Assembly (NCBI GenBank): GCA_008704415.1
Contig: VXIS01000080.1
Span: 62,001 to 126,000 of the forward strand
Direction: 5' to 3'
Source of the DNA: Sphaerosporella brunnea
Taxonomy: Eukaryota; Ascomycota; Pezizomycetes; Pezizales; Pyronemataceae
Length of the DNA stretch: 64,000 nucleotides
The translations under genes were made by a program, and so were the position numbers. The notes beneath the pieces were generated by a model. It searched no databases. It saw nothing but the letters and a program-made list of their open reading frames with translations, and had not been told where the DNA came from. Within the stretch, counting starts at the first letter, position 1. Each line of letters begins with the position of its first letter. Below, in pieces: positions 48,732-61,084 of this stretch.

Positions 48732-51530
48732 ATGCCTGGCTTTTGCATAATCTCACCCAGCCCCAGCGGAATTAACGGAATGAGCCCGACGGCCTTTAGG
48801 GCGCAGTCGCAGGGTAGATACAACCATCCGCCGATGCAATCCTCTCCATACCAACATTACCCATCCGCGCAAATGTCTCCGTCCGACGATAGCGAAAGCC
48901 ATGATGGCCAGAATTCTCCTCCGACGCCGCCACCGGCACGGAAACCGTCCACGTCTCCGAGCACCTTAGAGACAGCATCGACGCCGCAGCAGCAGCAACC
49001 ACAACATTCCCACAGCATCGGTACCGGTAGCGGCCAGAAACGGCGGCGCTTCCCCGTTTCATGCTATGAATGCCGGAGACGAAAACTTAAATGCGACCGC
49101 GAACAGCCCTGCCAGCGCTGCAGGAGCAGCCGGAGAGATTGCATCTACGCGAACGAAGGCCCTGCCGCAAAGGCACCTAAGTTGGGCGACAGTCCGAATC
49201 TTGCTCCCAGCACTTCAAGATACGGCGGCAGCGGCTTTGAGGGCCTGCAGGCCGCGAGACACAGATATCCTCATATCAACAGTGGGCTGCCCGAATTAAA
49301 CAACATCTCGCCAGCACCCCACGTTTTCGAGCGTTACGATAGATACGAGCCGGTTACCCAACGGTTTCCGCCTGTATCAGCTGAAAATACGGTGGAGCCC
49401 CGTCCATTACAGCCAGCACAAACCCATGCCCAACAGCTACCGCAAATTCAATACGTCAGTCCAGGCACACAACAAGATGTTTTGAGGAACGTAGTCAGCC
49501 GTATGAGCGCCACAGAGCAGCATCAAGTGCCAATATCGCGGCTCCTAAGCGCACCGGGGGAGCCATGTCCGCGCAGTAATTCTACGGACGATCGCCGACA
49601 CACCAGTTGTCCCATGAAGTCCAAAGGTGGACCCAGACAGGACTTGCCATTCGTGAGAGGGAAGAATGCAAAGATTCGATATTTCGGCAAAAGTCATCTT
49701 TCGAGTATACTAACGCAATTCGACGACCTACGGTGCTTCATAAAGGAGGCAACCCCCCTCAATCCCGCTTTTCCACAGTTTGGCAAAGATATAAAATCAT
49801 GGAAGGAACGCATCGTTGAGCAGCTGGAGAGTGAGGAGTACTCTTGCCAGCCGAATTTAACTCTCCTAGGCCACGTACCAGCATCTTCCGAGGAGGTGGA
49901 CGAATTAGTACGCATATATATGAAGATGTTTGAAGCGACTCACAGGATCTTTCACATACCGAGCTTTTGGCAGGAGTATAGAGAGTTTTGGAGAGACAAG
50001 TCTAAGGCTAGCGTAGATTTCGTAGCACAGCTATTGCTTGTCATGGCTTCGGCGTCGTTGTTTCGACAAAATTTGCCCCCGGATTCAGTACCAACCGAAG
50101 AGACTGTCGCACGGAGACAGGCTGCGGTGCGATGGATACATGCGGTCGAGATTTGGCTGTGCCATTGGCACAAACGGGATCTGACTCTGATTCGGATCCA
50201 CTGTTTGCTCATCATCGCGAAGCGGGTTAATTGTATGGATGTATGGGCCTCTGCGGGATTGGTTGTTAGGTTGGCGATGACGATGGGACTACATCGGGAC
50301 CCAGACAAGCTACCAAATGTCTCGGTGTTTCACGCTGAGATGCGGAGACGGCTTTGGGCAACAATTCTGGAGTTGGATCTACAAGCGTCAATGGAGCGTG
50401 GAATGCCGATCCGAGAGGGCAATTACTACGACACTCGGCCCCCGTTGAATATCAACGATTGGGATGTTATGGAATCGACCGAAGTAGCTCCTGTAGCGCG
50501 GCCCGAAAACTGGACAGAGACATCTTTCCAGGTTGCGATGCTGAAATCACTCCCTGTCAGGCTCGAAGTCGCGAGGCTGGTTAACAGCCTTGAATCCGAA
50601 CAACCGTATGAAGAGATATTGCGACTCGACAAGGAATTGGTGCAGTGTCTGCAAGACATTCCACACAATCTCAAGATTGAAACAACTTCCAAGGTCCATA
50701 TCGATGCGGGACTTTCTTTGCCGAAGCAGCTACTTGACTTGCATATACGTCGGTTTCTGTTATTATTGCATTCACCCTATGCAGCGCAATCGGCGAAGGA
50801 CCCAAGATACAACTACTCCAGACATGTATGTCTGGAGAATTCGACGATAATGCTCTCTCACTACAGGGAGTTCTCGGATTTCACCGACCTGCGGGCTTTG
50901 TGCTTAAAGGACGAACACGTGCACGCTGCCCTCTCCATATGCCTTGAGACATATATTAGTAAGCCCAACGCTGGTAAGTGTTCCAGTTGCCGCTCATCTT
51001 AGCCTTTTTCCTTACACATCCACAGGTTTGGCACTATCTAAGGATATGTGGCAACTCTTCCGCGATTCTTCGCTGGCTTTAGTCGAAACCACGCTTCAGA
51101 TGCTCGAGAGACGAGTCGCTTTGCTTGGCGAAAAGGGTTTCAAGGAAATTTTCTTCCTGACGATGATTCTGGCGTATGTCAAGGCCAAGGAGTCGCCAGA
51201 GTTGTCCGAGAGATATATGAGACAGGCGGCGGATCGTATTGCGAGAGTGTACCAAAGCTTCCCGTTGCGGGGCCTTGTCAGCTCGAGGGTATCTCCTTTC
51301 TACTCTGGGCGGGACCGCGAACAGAAGGCACAGCACCCCACTCTCTCGCCAGACGGCCGAACAGAGGCTGTGGTGGATTTTGTGTTGCCGGTACGAGGTT
51401 CGTTTGTTGTTGCCGTTTGGACGAGGCTGACAAAAACTGATAGGAATTCGACGGCGTGGACTTTGCGAATGACGATAATGATTTTGGGTTTATGGCGTTA
51501 TGGGATGCAGATTTCCAGCCTTGGTCATAG
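48732..51530 (+). CDS. Zn2Cys6 transcription factor with fungal_trans domain
   Basis: A fungus-specific regulator whose target genes are unknown. The protein has a disordered N-terminus rich in Ser, Pro and Gln, then the zinc cluster CYECRRRKLKCDREQPCQRC followed by RSSRRDC, with spacing C-x2-C-x6-C-x5-C-x2-C-x6-C (near 49063-49143). The fungal_trans region runs from about RIFHIPSFWQEYREFWRDKS through RIHCLLIIAKRVNCMDVWAS, LAMTMGLHRDPDKLPNV and EMRRRLWATILELDLQASM. An intron near 50958-51026 and a last one near 51391-51444 lead to the C-terminus DFGFMALWDADFQPWS, an acidic and aromatic tail typical of activation regions, with stop at 51528-51530. The start is uncertain: ATG 48732 (MPGFCIIS) is used, and ATG 48783 is possible. 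The neighbours do not suggest a pathway. Confidence 0.88.
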
Positions 51531-54270
51531 AGGGCAGAAGGAGTTTTGGATTGGGATTTATTATGTAGATACCATCATCGGGATGTATTAGTAGAGGCGG
51601 TCGATGAGGCATAAGCCGAACACAACCTCGGAAGACATCACCACCAGAACCGCCCTGTCACACATGACAGGGGAGCATAAATGTGGTCAAGATTTTTGTT
51701 CGGCCAAGCCCGTTCATCCACTGACATTCACTCGGGGTTCACTACGGAAGGGATGCGTCTCTTGGTCTCCACACTCACTGTCCGCCGGGGCCGCCGCTCT
51801 TCGGTATCCAGTTGGTCCTTTCCGTTTATTGACCGCCGGAGCCAACACACCGTGCAGTACGTACGGCAGATACGTTTGTTTCAGAGTGCAGTGCAGACCA
51901 CCGCTGATCCACCATCACGCTTGTCATCGCTATCTAGGAGATTTTTTTTCATACCTCCTATCTATCAGCGTGCGGAAATTCGGGTGGAGATTTGAGCTTT
52001 GAAGTTTCTATAACTATCTTCTCCGACGGCAGCTGCAGTTTCGGCTTCTTTTCGGCGTTGGGTTTCGGAGAAACGGAGCAGCGCCGAATGGCTCTGTTGC
52101 CGAACTGATAGGTGCCTAAGTAGCCGAGTTCTGATTTCTCCCTTGGAATTTTTTCACCAAGCGGAAGAGCTAAGTTGGCCTGGATTGGAAGGATTTGCCC
52201 CCAGCGATCCCATCCCATTTAGCACTCGTACATGGCGGAATGCACATACTAAGTACCTAGGTAGTAGGCACGTGGGGAAGCTCCCAAGGAACGACTCATT
52301 GATTATTTTGAGGGCGGGTCCGAGAAAAATCCCACGCTTCTGAAAATGGGAATTTCATTCGCTGACAAGTACGGTTTCCAGTGACGTGACTTGCTTGCTT
52401 GCTCGGTGATTTTTTTGATTTTTTTTTTCGGACATGAAACCACCGAAACTCCGCCGACTTGGCTTTTGACCGTCCGTCTCGTCCCGCCGTTCCTAGCGGC
52501 GGGGGGCTTTGCTGGCTGATGGGAATTCATGCGATAGCACTCATATCACCTTGTACCACTCGCTGGCTTCCGGATGCACGATTTCGTGCGCTGGCTATGC
52601 ACAGGCAGCAACAACACAAAACTCCGCGACTCTGCTCTGCCTGAGCTGCGAGGTTCGAGGTTCGAGCGTTCTGAAGGAAAGTGTGGCATGATGTGTGGCT
52701 TTGGAAGAGAACCCTGACGTTCCTTAGGCCAGAGTTCTCTATCCCCGCCGCGTTGGAATAGATTTTTTGTGGACGGCTCTACCGAGCGCATCGAATTAAT
52801 CGGATCTCTTGAACTCGCCCTTCATTTCGGAGGCGGGCATCGTAAAAACCAGCGTCTGAAGGCTTTTCGACAGGAAACTGATGGCGAGGTAAGAGAATAG
52901 CAGGAAAAAATTGGAAGTATGAGTTCTCAAGAAGCCAAAGATGACAAGATTAGATGTAACTGGTTCTTCTCGACTGGGTGAGGTTCACGAGTGTGGTGGT
53001 GGTGATCAGTTGTGTTGCGGCGAACAATGTGTGCGGCGGACGGGTTCAATATTTATGTTTGGATTGCAGCATTCATAGCTGTAATGGCTCAAGTTGAAGA
53101 AGCTCTTCCATTTTACGATGGTTTCTTTCCATACACCATAGTTCGCTGGTGGTGTCCGGTTCGAATCCTGTGGCCGTCATGTCAGCCAGCCTGTGCAGGC
53201 GGCTTGGCTGTGGGCGCTAAGACAACAAGTTACCCTTCAGTCCGGAAACGGCACAGAGGACTTGTTCCACAGGATGGCGGTACCGGATCGCACCACCGCG
53301 GCTTTGGGAAGGGATCACCGTTAGGTTGGGCAACTTCAATTTTTTTTTTTTATTTATTTATTATTTGTTTGTTTGTTTCCTTTATCCCCACCATCACCCC
53401 CCCCCCCCCCCCAATTCGATGCGACGTTCACCAGACGTTCAAGAACTGTCAGCGGCGAAGCTCGTGTGTTGTTGATGGTTTGTCGTTTAATCCTTCGGGG
53501 CGCGGTGATGTTTGTGATAGGAGAACTCGATCAACCAGTCGGATCTCCCTAAGTGAACTGCCCAGGCGATGGTGTGTTTTGGCACCGAGACGATCCAGCC
53601 GTTGCCGCAAAGACTAAGTCGATATATTTGGGACAATGCGAGGGACTTGGAGGGTAAGAGGGTGGCGGTGCACCTGTGGCTGGCTTCACTACCATCTGTG
53701 CTGAAACCAACCTCAAACCAACCTCAAGTTAATCCCTTCAGCGCCGAAACAAGTACAGACCAAGGGCTAAAGCTCGATGCATCAAAGAGCAGAACGTTGT
53801 AATCAGGGTCAAAGGCATGAGAACACGACATTCACGAAATGTTTGCCAAAGAACCCGGGCGTTTTCCTTCGAGAAAGTGCAAAGTCAACCGACAAACAGG
53901 TTGCCGATGTCATGGCCGGCCTGTCCCAAATGCTGGCTTCGGCAGTACGCATAAGCCAGCGGCCGCTGTTGAAACCTTGAAACTCTGGACACAGTTCATC
54001 AGTGCGCTGGCGGGGTCCAATAGATCCACGCAATCATCATCATATAAAATTCTTGTGGTCAATGAAGCGACTGAAGAAGCCGTTCTAAAATACCAGAAGC
54101 TGAGCGCGTGAGGGAAGGCGGTTAAGCAAGCTACGTATTCGGCGCGATAAGCGATAAACGACGACCCCCGTGTGGCCATCCTGAGCTCCAGGATCACCGA
54201 ATGCACCTCCGCCAAACTCACCCCCTCAACACGCATCAGAGACACCATCGAAACCCGTTCATCGAACTTG
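51531..54270. other. 2.7-kb spacer without a supported gene
   Basis: Open frames here are short and show no known family. An ACTAAGTACCTAGGTAG motif lies at about 52248-52264. A T-rich and ATTT-rich stretch lies at 53339-53380 and a C-run at about 53398-53412. A GGTTCGAATCC string near 53158 resembles a tRNA B-box, but no tRNA fold could be drawn. It may hold a decayed or non-coding unit, but I see nothing firm. Confidence 0.45.
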
Positions 54271-57200
54271 ATGGATTTTGTACGTCCCACCGCCCGTACA
54301 CAATCCGACGAAGGAAGGAAGGAAGCAGCGGTGCATGACTGACACTTTAGATCTCCCAGTGGCATCGGCTCATTGGGGGCTCTGGCTCCTCAAGCTCCAC
54401 GAACAAGCAGGCACCTCCTCTCCCGGCAACTCCGGAACAACGTCTAGTGAAATTCAAGCGCGTCTGGCAGTCGCTACTGGTGTGCCCTCCTCCTCCGAGT
54501 CCCCACGGCAACGACCACGGAATGTCTCATCTATGCGCAACGCACAATTGCTGACATGCGGCGGCGGTCGGTCGGCGCTATAGGGTTCGTGGCGGAACAC
54601 GCGAGACAACGATCCACACTCCCAGGATGCGCTACGAGGCTACATCAAACGATTAACAGACCTGTTGATCGAGGAGGAGAAACGATCGGCGAGGCTGTGC
54701 ATGAACTTTTGCTACGAACAGCAGGTATTCATTGCGCTATCGAAGATCGGGCAGTCAGGGTCTCCGGCTGTCATCCGAGAATGCATAATAGCATTTTCTA
54801 CCCTGATCGAGAACGAGGACGAGGATTTTCTGGGTCACGAGAGCTTTGCGCATAGCTTGATTGCATTCCTGAAGACAACCAGTGTGCGTTCAGTTCCTTC
54901 ATTCGAGGGCGAGTTCGTCGAACTGCTGTTCAGCATCGCATCGAAGATACGATCGAGTCCTGGGATTCTGCGGGTATGGTTTACAAACAACACCTCGGCG
55001 GAAGGCGGTTACGAGAGCTTGGAACCTCGAGAAAGGTTTGCCGGCGTGACCAACAAGGAGGACTTCCCATTGTTTTACCTCCTGATCGACTATGTGCATC
55101 AGGAAGGCAAGGTTGGAGACTTTGCCAGGACTGGACTTCTGTATATTGTGGAAGCTGCATCTTCGTCCGCAGCTTTGGAGCGGTGGATAGTAGAGAGTGA
55201 CCTAGCCACGCTGATGGCTTCGGGTCTGGGCGCCCTGTACAGTCAGTTGAGCAGGTGCGAAATCTTTCAAATGAGGTCTCACCGTTGTTCTGACAGCTTT
55301 GGATAGGAAGCTCGCAATAACGTATTCCACCGAAGAGCCGCCCACTATTTTGATGCTTTCGGATTTCCAGATGCCCCAGCCCTCGTCTGGCACGGAAACT
55401 CCAAACTCCCCCGAGTTCAAGACTCATCTTGAGACCTTCCTGTCGTACTTGACCTTCTGGCAAGATGTTTTGGAGCATTGCCGCTCGGTTGAGGTGAAAC
55501 AGACGCTGTTGGACCACTTCCAGGTACTGTTTCTGCAGCAGCTACTGTCGGTGACCAATAGCCCGTATCGCTTTTCCCTGGCACTGATGTGATGAAAACA
55601 GTTACCCCTCGTTGCTGGAATCCTCTGATGTAGACGGCGGTTCATCTGTAGCAGTCTTGACCTACGTCCGTGTTGTCCTCGAGACATTGGACTACCCCGA
55701 TATCATAGACCTAATCTTGTCATACCTCATGAACATCCCAGAGAACCTGGAGCCCACACCGCCCCAGCAGCGCGCGAAGCGACGTCAATCACTAGATTTA
55801 CTATCGAAGGCGGCGGATATTATGGACAACCCAACGCCAGCAATTTACAGTTTGGCTGATTTGATAATGACCAGTCTTGCGTCCAAGTCCCAGCAGACTG
55901 TTGCAACAACTCTAAGACTTGCTTCTACAATCCTTAGAAGGCACTACCCGTACTCCATGCACACTCTTCTCAAAACGCTTCCTGTACCAAGCAGCACCCC
56001 AACCCGCACGATCGGTGCGCACAATGCGGAGATGGAGATGCTCTTCCAGATGGTTGCCGACCTGACGGGCCAGGGGAAGGATACCACACAGGCATACGGT
56101 GACCATCTCAAAGATTGTCAGGCTTTGCTGGAGTCCCACCCTTGTACCACCAAGTTCCTGGGCTTGAGAGGCAACATCGCAACTGGCAACGGTGAGGATA
56201 AATTGGCAAGGATGCACATACACACATTGAGCCCACACGACCCATTCCTTGGACGTCTAGTCGATCTCCTGTCCTCCTTTTTCTCAAACACAGTTGAAAC
56301 TAACCTCGTCCTGACCTGCGTAATCATCGATCTGGCCGCGTGCGCATACATGCGTCCCGAAGGCTGGCTCTACTTCAACCCCGAGACCTACGAGTTTCCC
56401 GACGACGCAGACTCGGACCAAGAAGAAGAGGATGAGCTGGACGAGATGGAAGACGAGCTAGCGGAGATCCTGGGCGACGCAACGCTACTAGAAACGGACG
56501 ACAGTTTTGCGGAACGAGACCGCCGACGTCTCCGCGAGATGAAGCGGGCGCGGCGACGCCCACGCCTCTCTCGTCCATCGCCAGTCATGGAGACCCTGCA
56601 TGACCTCGTGGCCCAGATCGCGGCGTACAGAAAGGACATTCCGGATTTGGACGATAAGCTTATGGAGCGCCGCCGCGCATTCGAGTTCACAGACGAGATC
56701 AACGATGCTCTTGCTAGCCCGCAGGCGGCCTCCTCGTCAAAACAACACACATACCCCCTTCCCCCCATGCTGGACCCCTTCTCGGCCCGCAGCCTTGTCC
56801 GCCCCTCCACTGATAAGGACCACCCGCGTAACCGCCAGGTCTCGGACAGCAGCAGACAGGGCCGTTCCCAGTATCTTACCTCATCTCCCGCGCCTCGCGC
56901 CGTGTCGCCCGCCGTAGACCCGTCCGGTCCGTTCGGCGACCACGTTGCGGACACAACACAACGGAGGATAAAAGTGTTGCAGCCCGGGCAGAAGGGATTG
57001 CACATTCCCCCGCCGCCAGAGAGCGTGGAGGGCGGCGAGAGAGAGGGCAGCATCAGAAGCTCTGAAACGGCGGATACGGAAATGGACAGCTCTGCTTTTG
57101 CGCCCCCGCCGATTGCGAGAGGCCCTGGAGAGTTCACGCTCAGTCACTTGTTGACTAATATCATGATCTTGCAGGCGTGTTTCCCCCTTCTTTGGATATC

Positions 57201-57298
57201 TCATCGGTAACTTATGGCGATTGTAGGAGTTTATCCTGGAGCTGGCAGCATTGACGCAGGTTCGCGCGTCGATATTCGCGGATGTCAAGTTTGCGTGA
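54271..57298 (+). CDS. FHIP-type protein (FTS-Hook-FHIP complex; FhipA-like, FAM160 family)
   Basis: In filamentous fungi FhipA with HookA links early endosomes to dynein. Exon 1 is only nine bases (54271-54279, MDF). Exon 2 (54351-54479) gives ISQWHRLIGGSGSSSS and PEQRLVKFKRVWQSLL. Exon 3 starts near 54584 (GSWRNTRDNDPHSQDALRGY). The conserved FHIP region follows: RLCMNFCYEQQVFIALSKIG, ECIIAFSTLIENEDEDFLGH, LPFEGEFVE-like and FPLFYLLIDYVHQEGKVGDF. The part from 55612 to 57174 carries the second conserved block (HDPFLGRLVDLLSSFFSNTV, LVLTCVIIDLAACAY), an acidic stretch, and a disordered Pro/Ser tail. The last exon (57227-57298) encodes EFILELAALTQVRASIFADV. The intron before it starts with GC, not GT (see findings). 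The gene is complete by eye. Confidence 0.87.
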
Positions 57299-57675
57299 GA
57301 GGGAGGAGGGAAGGTGGTTCCTTCGAGTGAGTGGTGAGTGAGTGTCAAACTCGATTGATAGTCATGGCGGTGGTGATAATCAAGTTTTTTTTCCTTCCTT
57401 TCTCCTTTCTCCTTTTTGGTTTTTTGTGTCTAGAGCGATTGACAGAGTGATTGTTCTCTTGGCGGTGGTCGTGGTGAATGCATTTCTCATCGGTAAAGTC
57501 CTTATTAGAACCAGCAAGTTATAATTCGCACGAACAAGAAAACTCCTCGAACAATTTTGTGTGTATCTTGTACTTATTCCCTAAAAGAGATTTCTGGTGC
57601 GAAATAATGATGATGACGATGATGAAATTCCCCTATCCCCAAAACTCCTTTTATTTTGGTCCACAAAAAAATGAC
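57299..57675. other. Spacer between convergent genes
   Basis: A T-rich stretch follows the FHIP stop (57384-57424), and an A-run (57663-57669) lies just past the ILV3 stop on its own strand. No gene. Confidence 0.5.
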
Positions 57676-59864
57676 TTACAGATCCGTCACACAGCCATGG
57701 CTGGCGTCGGATACCAGCTTGGTGTACTTGTACAGAGTTCCCTTGGTGTACTTGAGGGGCTTGGGCTTGAACTCCTTGCGGCGCTCCTCGAGCACGGCCT
57801 CATCGACGAGGAGGTCGAGAGTGCGCTTCTCAGCGTCGATGACGATCTTGTCGCCGTCGCGGACGAGGCCGATGGGGCCACCCTCCTGCGCTTCGGGGAC
57901 GATGTGGCCGATCAAGAAGCCGTGGGAGCCACCAGAGAAGCGGCCGTCGGTGATCAGGGCCACGTCCTTGCCGAGGCCGGCGCCCATAATAGCGGAGGAG
58001 GGCTTCAGCATTTCGACCATTCCGGGAGCACCCTTGGGGCCCTCGTAGCGAATGACAACGACGGTCTTCTCGCCCTTCTTGATCTCACCACGCTCGAGAG
58101 CCTCGACGAAGTCGTCTTCGCCGTCAAAGGCGCGCGCCTTACCTTCGAAGCGGAGTCCTTCCTTTCCGGTGATCTTGCCGACGGATCCACCGGGCGCCAG
58201 GGAGCCGCGGAGGATCTGGATGTGGCCCGTGGGCTTGATGGGGTCGTTGAGAGGACGGATGATCTTCTGCGAGGCCGGGAAGCCCTCCACCTTCTCCAGG
58301 TTCTCAGCGAGGGTCTTGCCGGTGACGGTCTTGATGGAACCGTCGATGAGGTTGTTCTCAAGCAGGTACTTGAGCAGGGCGGGGGTACCACCGATCTTCT
58401 GGATGTCGGCCATGACGTACTTGCCGGAGGGCTTGAGGTCAGCCAGGAAGGGAGTGCGGTCCGAGACGGCCTGGAAGTCGTCGATGGTGAGCTTGACGCC
58501 GACACTGTGGGCGATGGCGATCAGGTGCAGGACGGCGTTGGTGGAGCCTCCGGTGATGTTGACAACCACCATGGCGTTCTCGAAGGCGGCACGGGTCATG
58601 ATGTCGCGAGGCTTGATGTCCTGCTCCAAAAGGTTCCGGATGGCAGCACCAGCTTGCATACACTCGTCGAGCTTCTCTCGGGACTCGGCGGGATTGGACG
58701 AGGAACCGGGGAGGGTCATTCCCATAGACTCGATGGCAGTGGCCATGGTGTTAGCAGTGTACATACCGCCGCAAGCACCGGGGCCAGGGCAAGCGTGGCG
58801 GATGATGTCGAATCGCTCGGCCTCATTGATATCCTTGGTGATGTATTGTCCGTACGCCTGGAAGGCTAACCGCCGTGAGCCCAAATCGACACCTGAGTGA
58901 TAGACTGTGCTAGTAACCTACCAGAGACGATATCGATCTTCGCATCACCCTGGCTACCGCACTTTCCGGCCTTGATGGTTCCTCCGTAAACCATCAGCGA
59001 GGGCCTGTTGACGCGCCCCATGGCGATAATGACTCCGGGCATGTTCTTGTCGCATCCAGGAATAGAGATGTTCGCGTCGTACCATTGTCCTCCCATAACG
59101 GTCTAACAGTCGCAATTAGAACCTATCTGTACCACATAGCAACACGGTGTCTCACCTCGATAGAGTCTGCAATCAGATCTCGCGACTGCAACGAGTACCG
59201 CATACCGGACGTACCCATGGAAATGCCGTCACTGCCGAAGACTGTCAGGGCCCGCGTTTTACGAATTGAAGCTCCACGGCAGATACCTGACACCAATGGT
59301 ATTGAACTGCATGCCGATCAATCCAGCCTTCTCAACACCCTCCTTGATCTTGTTGTTTAGGTCCAGCAGGTGCATGTTGCACGGGTTTCCCGAGTACCAC
59401 ACCTACTTTCCTGGTAAGTAACCGCACAATTGCTGCGGATCACAGCGGATCGGGTCGCCATACCGAGGAGATTCCGATTTGAGCTTTGTTCATGTCATCC
59501 TCTTTCAGACCGGTGGCGTACACTGCGTAAGCATCGTCGTCAGCTTACCAAACCCAGCGTATTCACAAACTCTGATCGCAGCAACCCCGCGGGTCCCATC
59601 AATGTAACCGGGAGAGCTCACACATCGCTTGCGATGCGCCCTGTGACTTGGGCTGTGTAATGTGCGCTGAGGACTTGTTCAAGCCGCTCGAGCTGGAGGA
59701 CCGCCGGGCGGCAGTGACAGTAACAGTTCGTCTCGACGGTGTCAGCATGACTCCGACACTCGTTCGCTCAATACGAAACCAGGATTGACGTACGCAGCAT
59801 TATTAGAGGTGGCAAGCTTCGCAATGGACGCCGTAGCCGGCCGGAGTCGTAGTCGCGAAAGCAT
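57676..59864 (-). CDS. Dihydroxy-acid dehydratase (ILV3)
   Basis: This iron-sulfur enzyme of mitochondria catalyses the third common step of valine, isoleucine and leucine synthesis. ATG 59864 starts [20 protein letters not shown], a typical mitochondrial presequence. After an intron (about 59790-59735), an Arg/Ser-rich stretch follows. Small exons then give [40 protein letters not shown] (first cluster Cys) and [20 protein letters not shown]. The next have [20 protein letters not shown] (second Cys), [16 protein letters not shown] sequence and, in the long last exon, [19 protein letters not shown] (third Cys). The C-terminal half includes [20 protein letters not shown] and ends [11 protein letters not shown] at 57676. 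Five short introns lie in the 5' half and none in the long 3' exon. All cluster ligands are present. Confidence 0.95.
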
Positions 59865-60667
59865 TGTGGGGGGTATGGTACGCCTGGGGAGTTTTTAGTC
59901 AATTGTGATGGGGTCATCATAGGTGCTGCAGATTCGCAAGACATACTTTCTATCTCAAATCGGGGGGGGGGGGGAGGGAATGCGGAGAGTGGAGAGAGAG
60001 AGTCGAGTATTTAGTTGTCGAGTGCAGCACCACCAGTGATTCGCAGGAGGATAACTATGTGACTCACTCCCAAGTTCACCTCTCCAAACTCCGAGAAAAA
60101 AAAGACGCCCGTAAGCACAGCTCGTGATTGGAGGGAGCTGTGCGGTGGGGGGGTGAAAATTGCAATGAGCCGCATGCTCGCTTCACGGCTGCGGACTCCG
60201 ACTACGCATTAGCTTGCCGAATGGTGAGGCTCTGCCGGAGATGAGACATTAATGGATGCGCTCTATGAGATCGAATATATTCGGAGAGATGTAGGTATTG
60301 AGGCAGTGTGGGAATGGTGGGAGCGTTTGTTGATGCATTTCCACAGGTGACTCAGATGTCATTCTGCTGAAGGGTCCAGCGGAAGCCTGTTAATCTATGG
60401 GAATACATAATTCAAAAGAAGAAGCTCCCATTTAGCCAGACTCAGACCGTTCAGCTTCGTTTTTGAGCTGGCGGTTCACGAGTTCTCGATAACTTCACAT
60501 AGTAGGGTCAAAGGTATTCTAAAACTAGAGCTTGGCGCAAGTAAAATACATTCTCGAGAAGCAGCGAGCAGCAATAAGCAACTCTACCGGAGAGTGCTCG
60601 ACAGTTTCACCGAGCAAGCAAGCAACAAGAATGGCGATAGATATGCTCAGGCTTCTCAGCCGGCAAG

Positions 60668-61084
60668 CAGACCTTCGCTTGAGGGGTAACCCTGTCTTGT
60701 ACTAGGGGGATTTTTAAGTGTTGGGACACCTAAAACCCCTAACCCACAGCGTCAGAAAAAGCGAAAAATCGCTATTTCCACTGGCTTTGGTCCGAAAAAT
60801 TCGTTCACTGGCTCAAAATTAATGCAAAAGCCCCCTCAAAAAATTTGCCATAGATAAGTCGAGAGTCTATTTTTCTTTGCGATGATGTCGTGTTTTGCGT
60901 TGCCGTGTTTTTGGTGAGGCGTGTATGGGTTAGGGTTTTCAAGTGTCCCAAGACTTAAAAATCCCCCGAGTATTGCGGGCCATTTTCACTGAATGTCACT
61001 CGGACATCGCTTGCTGTCAGAGTTACTAGGGGCCCACCGGGTAACCCCCCTTAAGCGAAGGTCTACTTTTAAAGCGCACCGCAC
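60668..61084. mobile_element. TIR element family 2, copy B, interrupted by another element
   Basis: Its right end, read in reverse (GTGCGGTGCGCTTTAAAAGT), and its centre (TTTTCACTGAATGTCACTCG) match copy A at 42714-42875. The left end is cut short and begins at CAGACCTTCGCTTGAGGGG. Between GTCTTG-TA and TA-TTGCGGGCC a foreign 269-bp element is inserted (60702-60970), and at the same place copy A has no insert. There is no coding capacity. Confidence 0.8.
60702..60970. mobile_element. 269-bp TIR element nested in copy B, with TA duplication
   Basis: The left terminus CTAGGGGGATTTTTAAGT and the right terminus read in reverse (CTCGGGGGATTTTTAAGT) are inverted repeats. Similarity continues inward through TGGGACAC to CCCTAACCC, about 43 bases in all. 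TA stands directly outside both ends (60700-60701 and 60971-60972). Copy A of the outer element lacks it, which shows the empty site. It has no open frame of note, and so looks like a non-autonomous Tc1/mariner-type MITE. Confidence 0.85.

Noticed and set aside
48732..51530. Zinc-cluster factor as a pathway-specific regulator of a cluster
   Set aside because: Its neighbours are MED20, FHIP and ILV3 with large spacers between, so no co-regulated cluster can be seen.
53010..53200. Possible tRNA near 53158 because of GGTTCGAATCC (B-box)
   Set aside because: The T-stem pairs poorly, and the sequence after it (GGCCGTCA) has no matching 5' acceptor strand upstream. No anticodon arm could be drawn.
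53910..54365. Minus-strand frame overlapping the FHIP start
   Set aside because: It has an odd composition and no recognisable domain, and it conflicts with the well-supported first FHIP exons and promoter.
57478..58869. Plus-strand open frame of 463 codons opposite ILV3
   Set aside because: It is the antisense of the long ILV3 exon. The minus strand encodes the complete conserved enzyme, and the antisense product is a low-complexity mirror of it.
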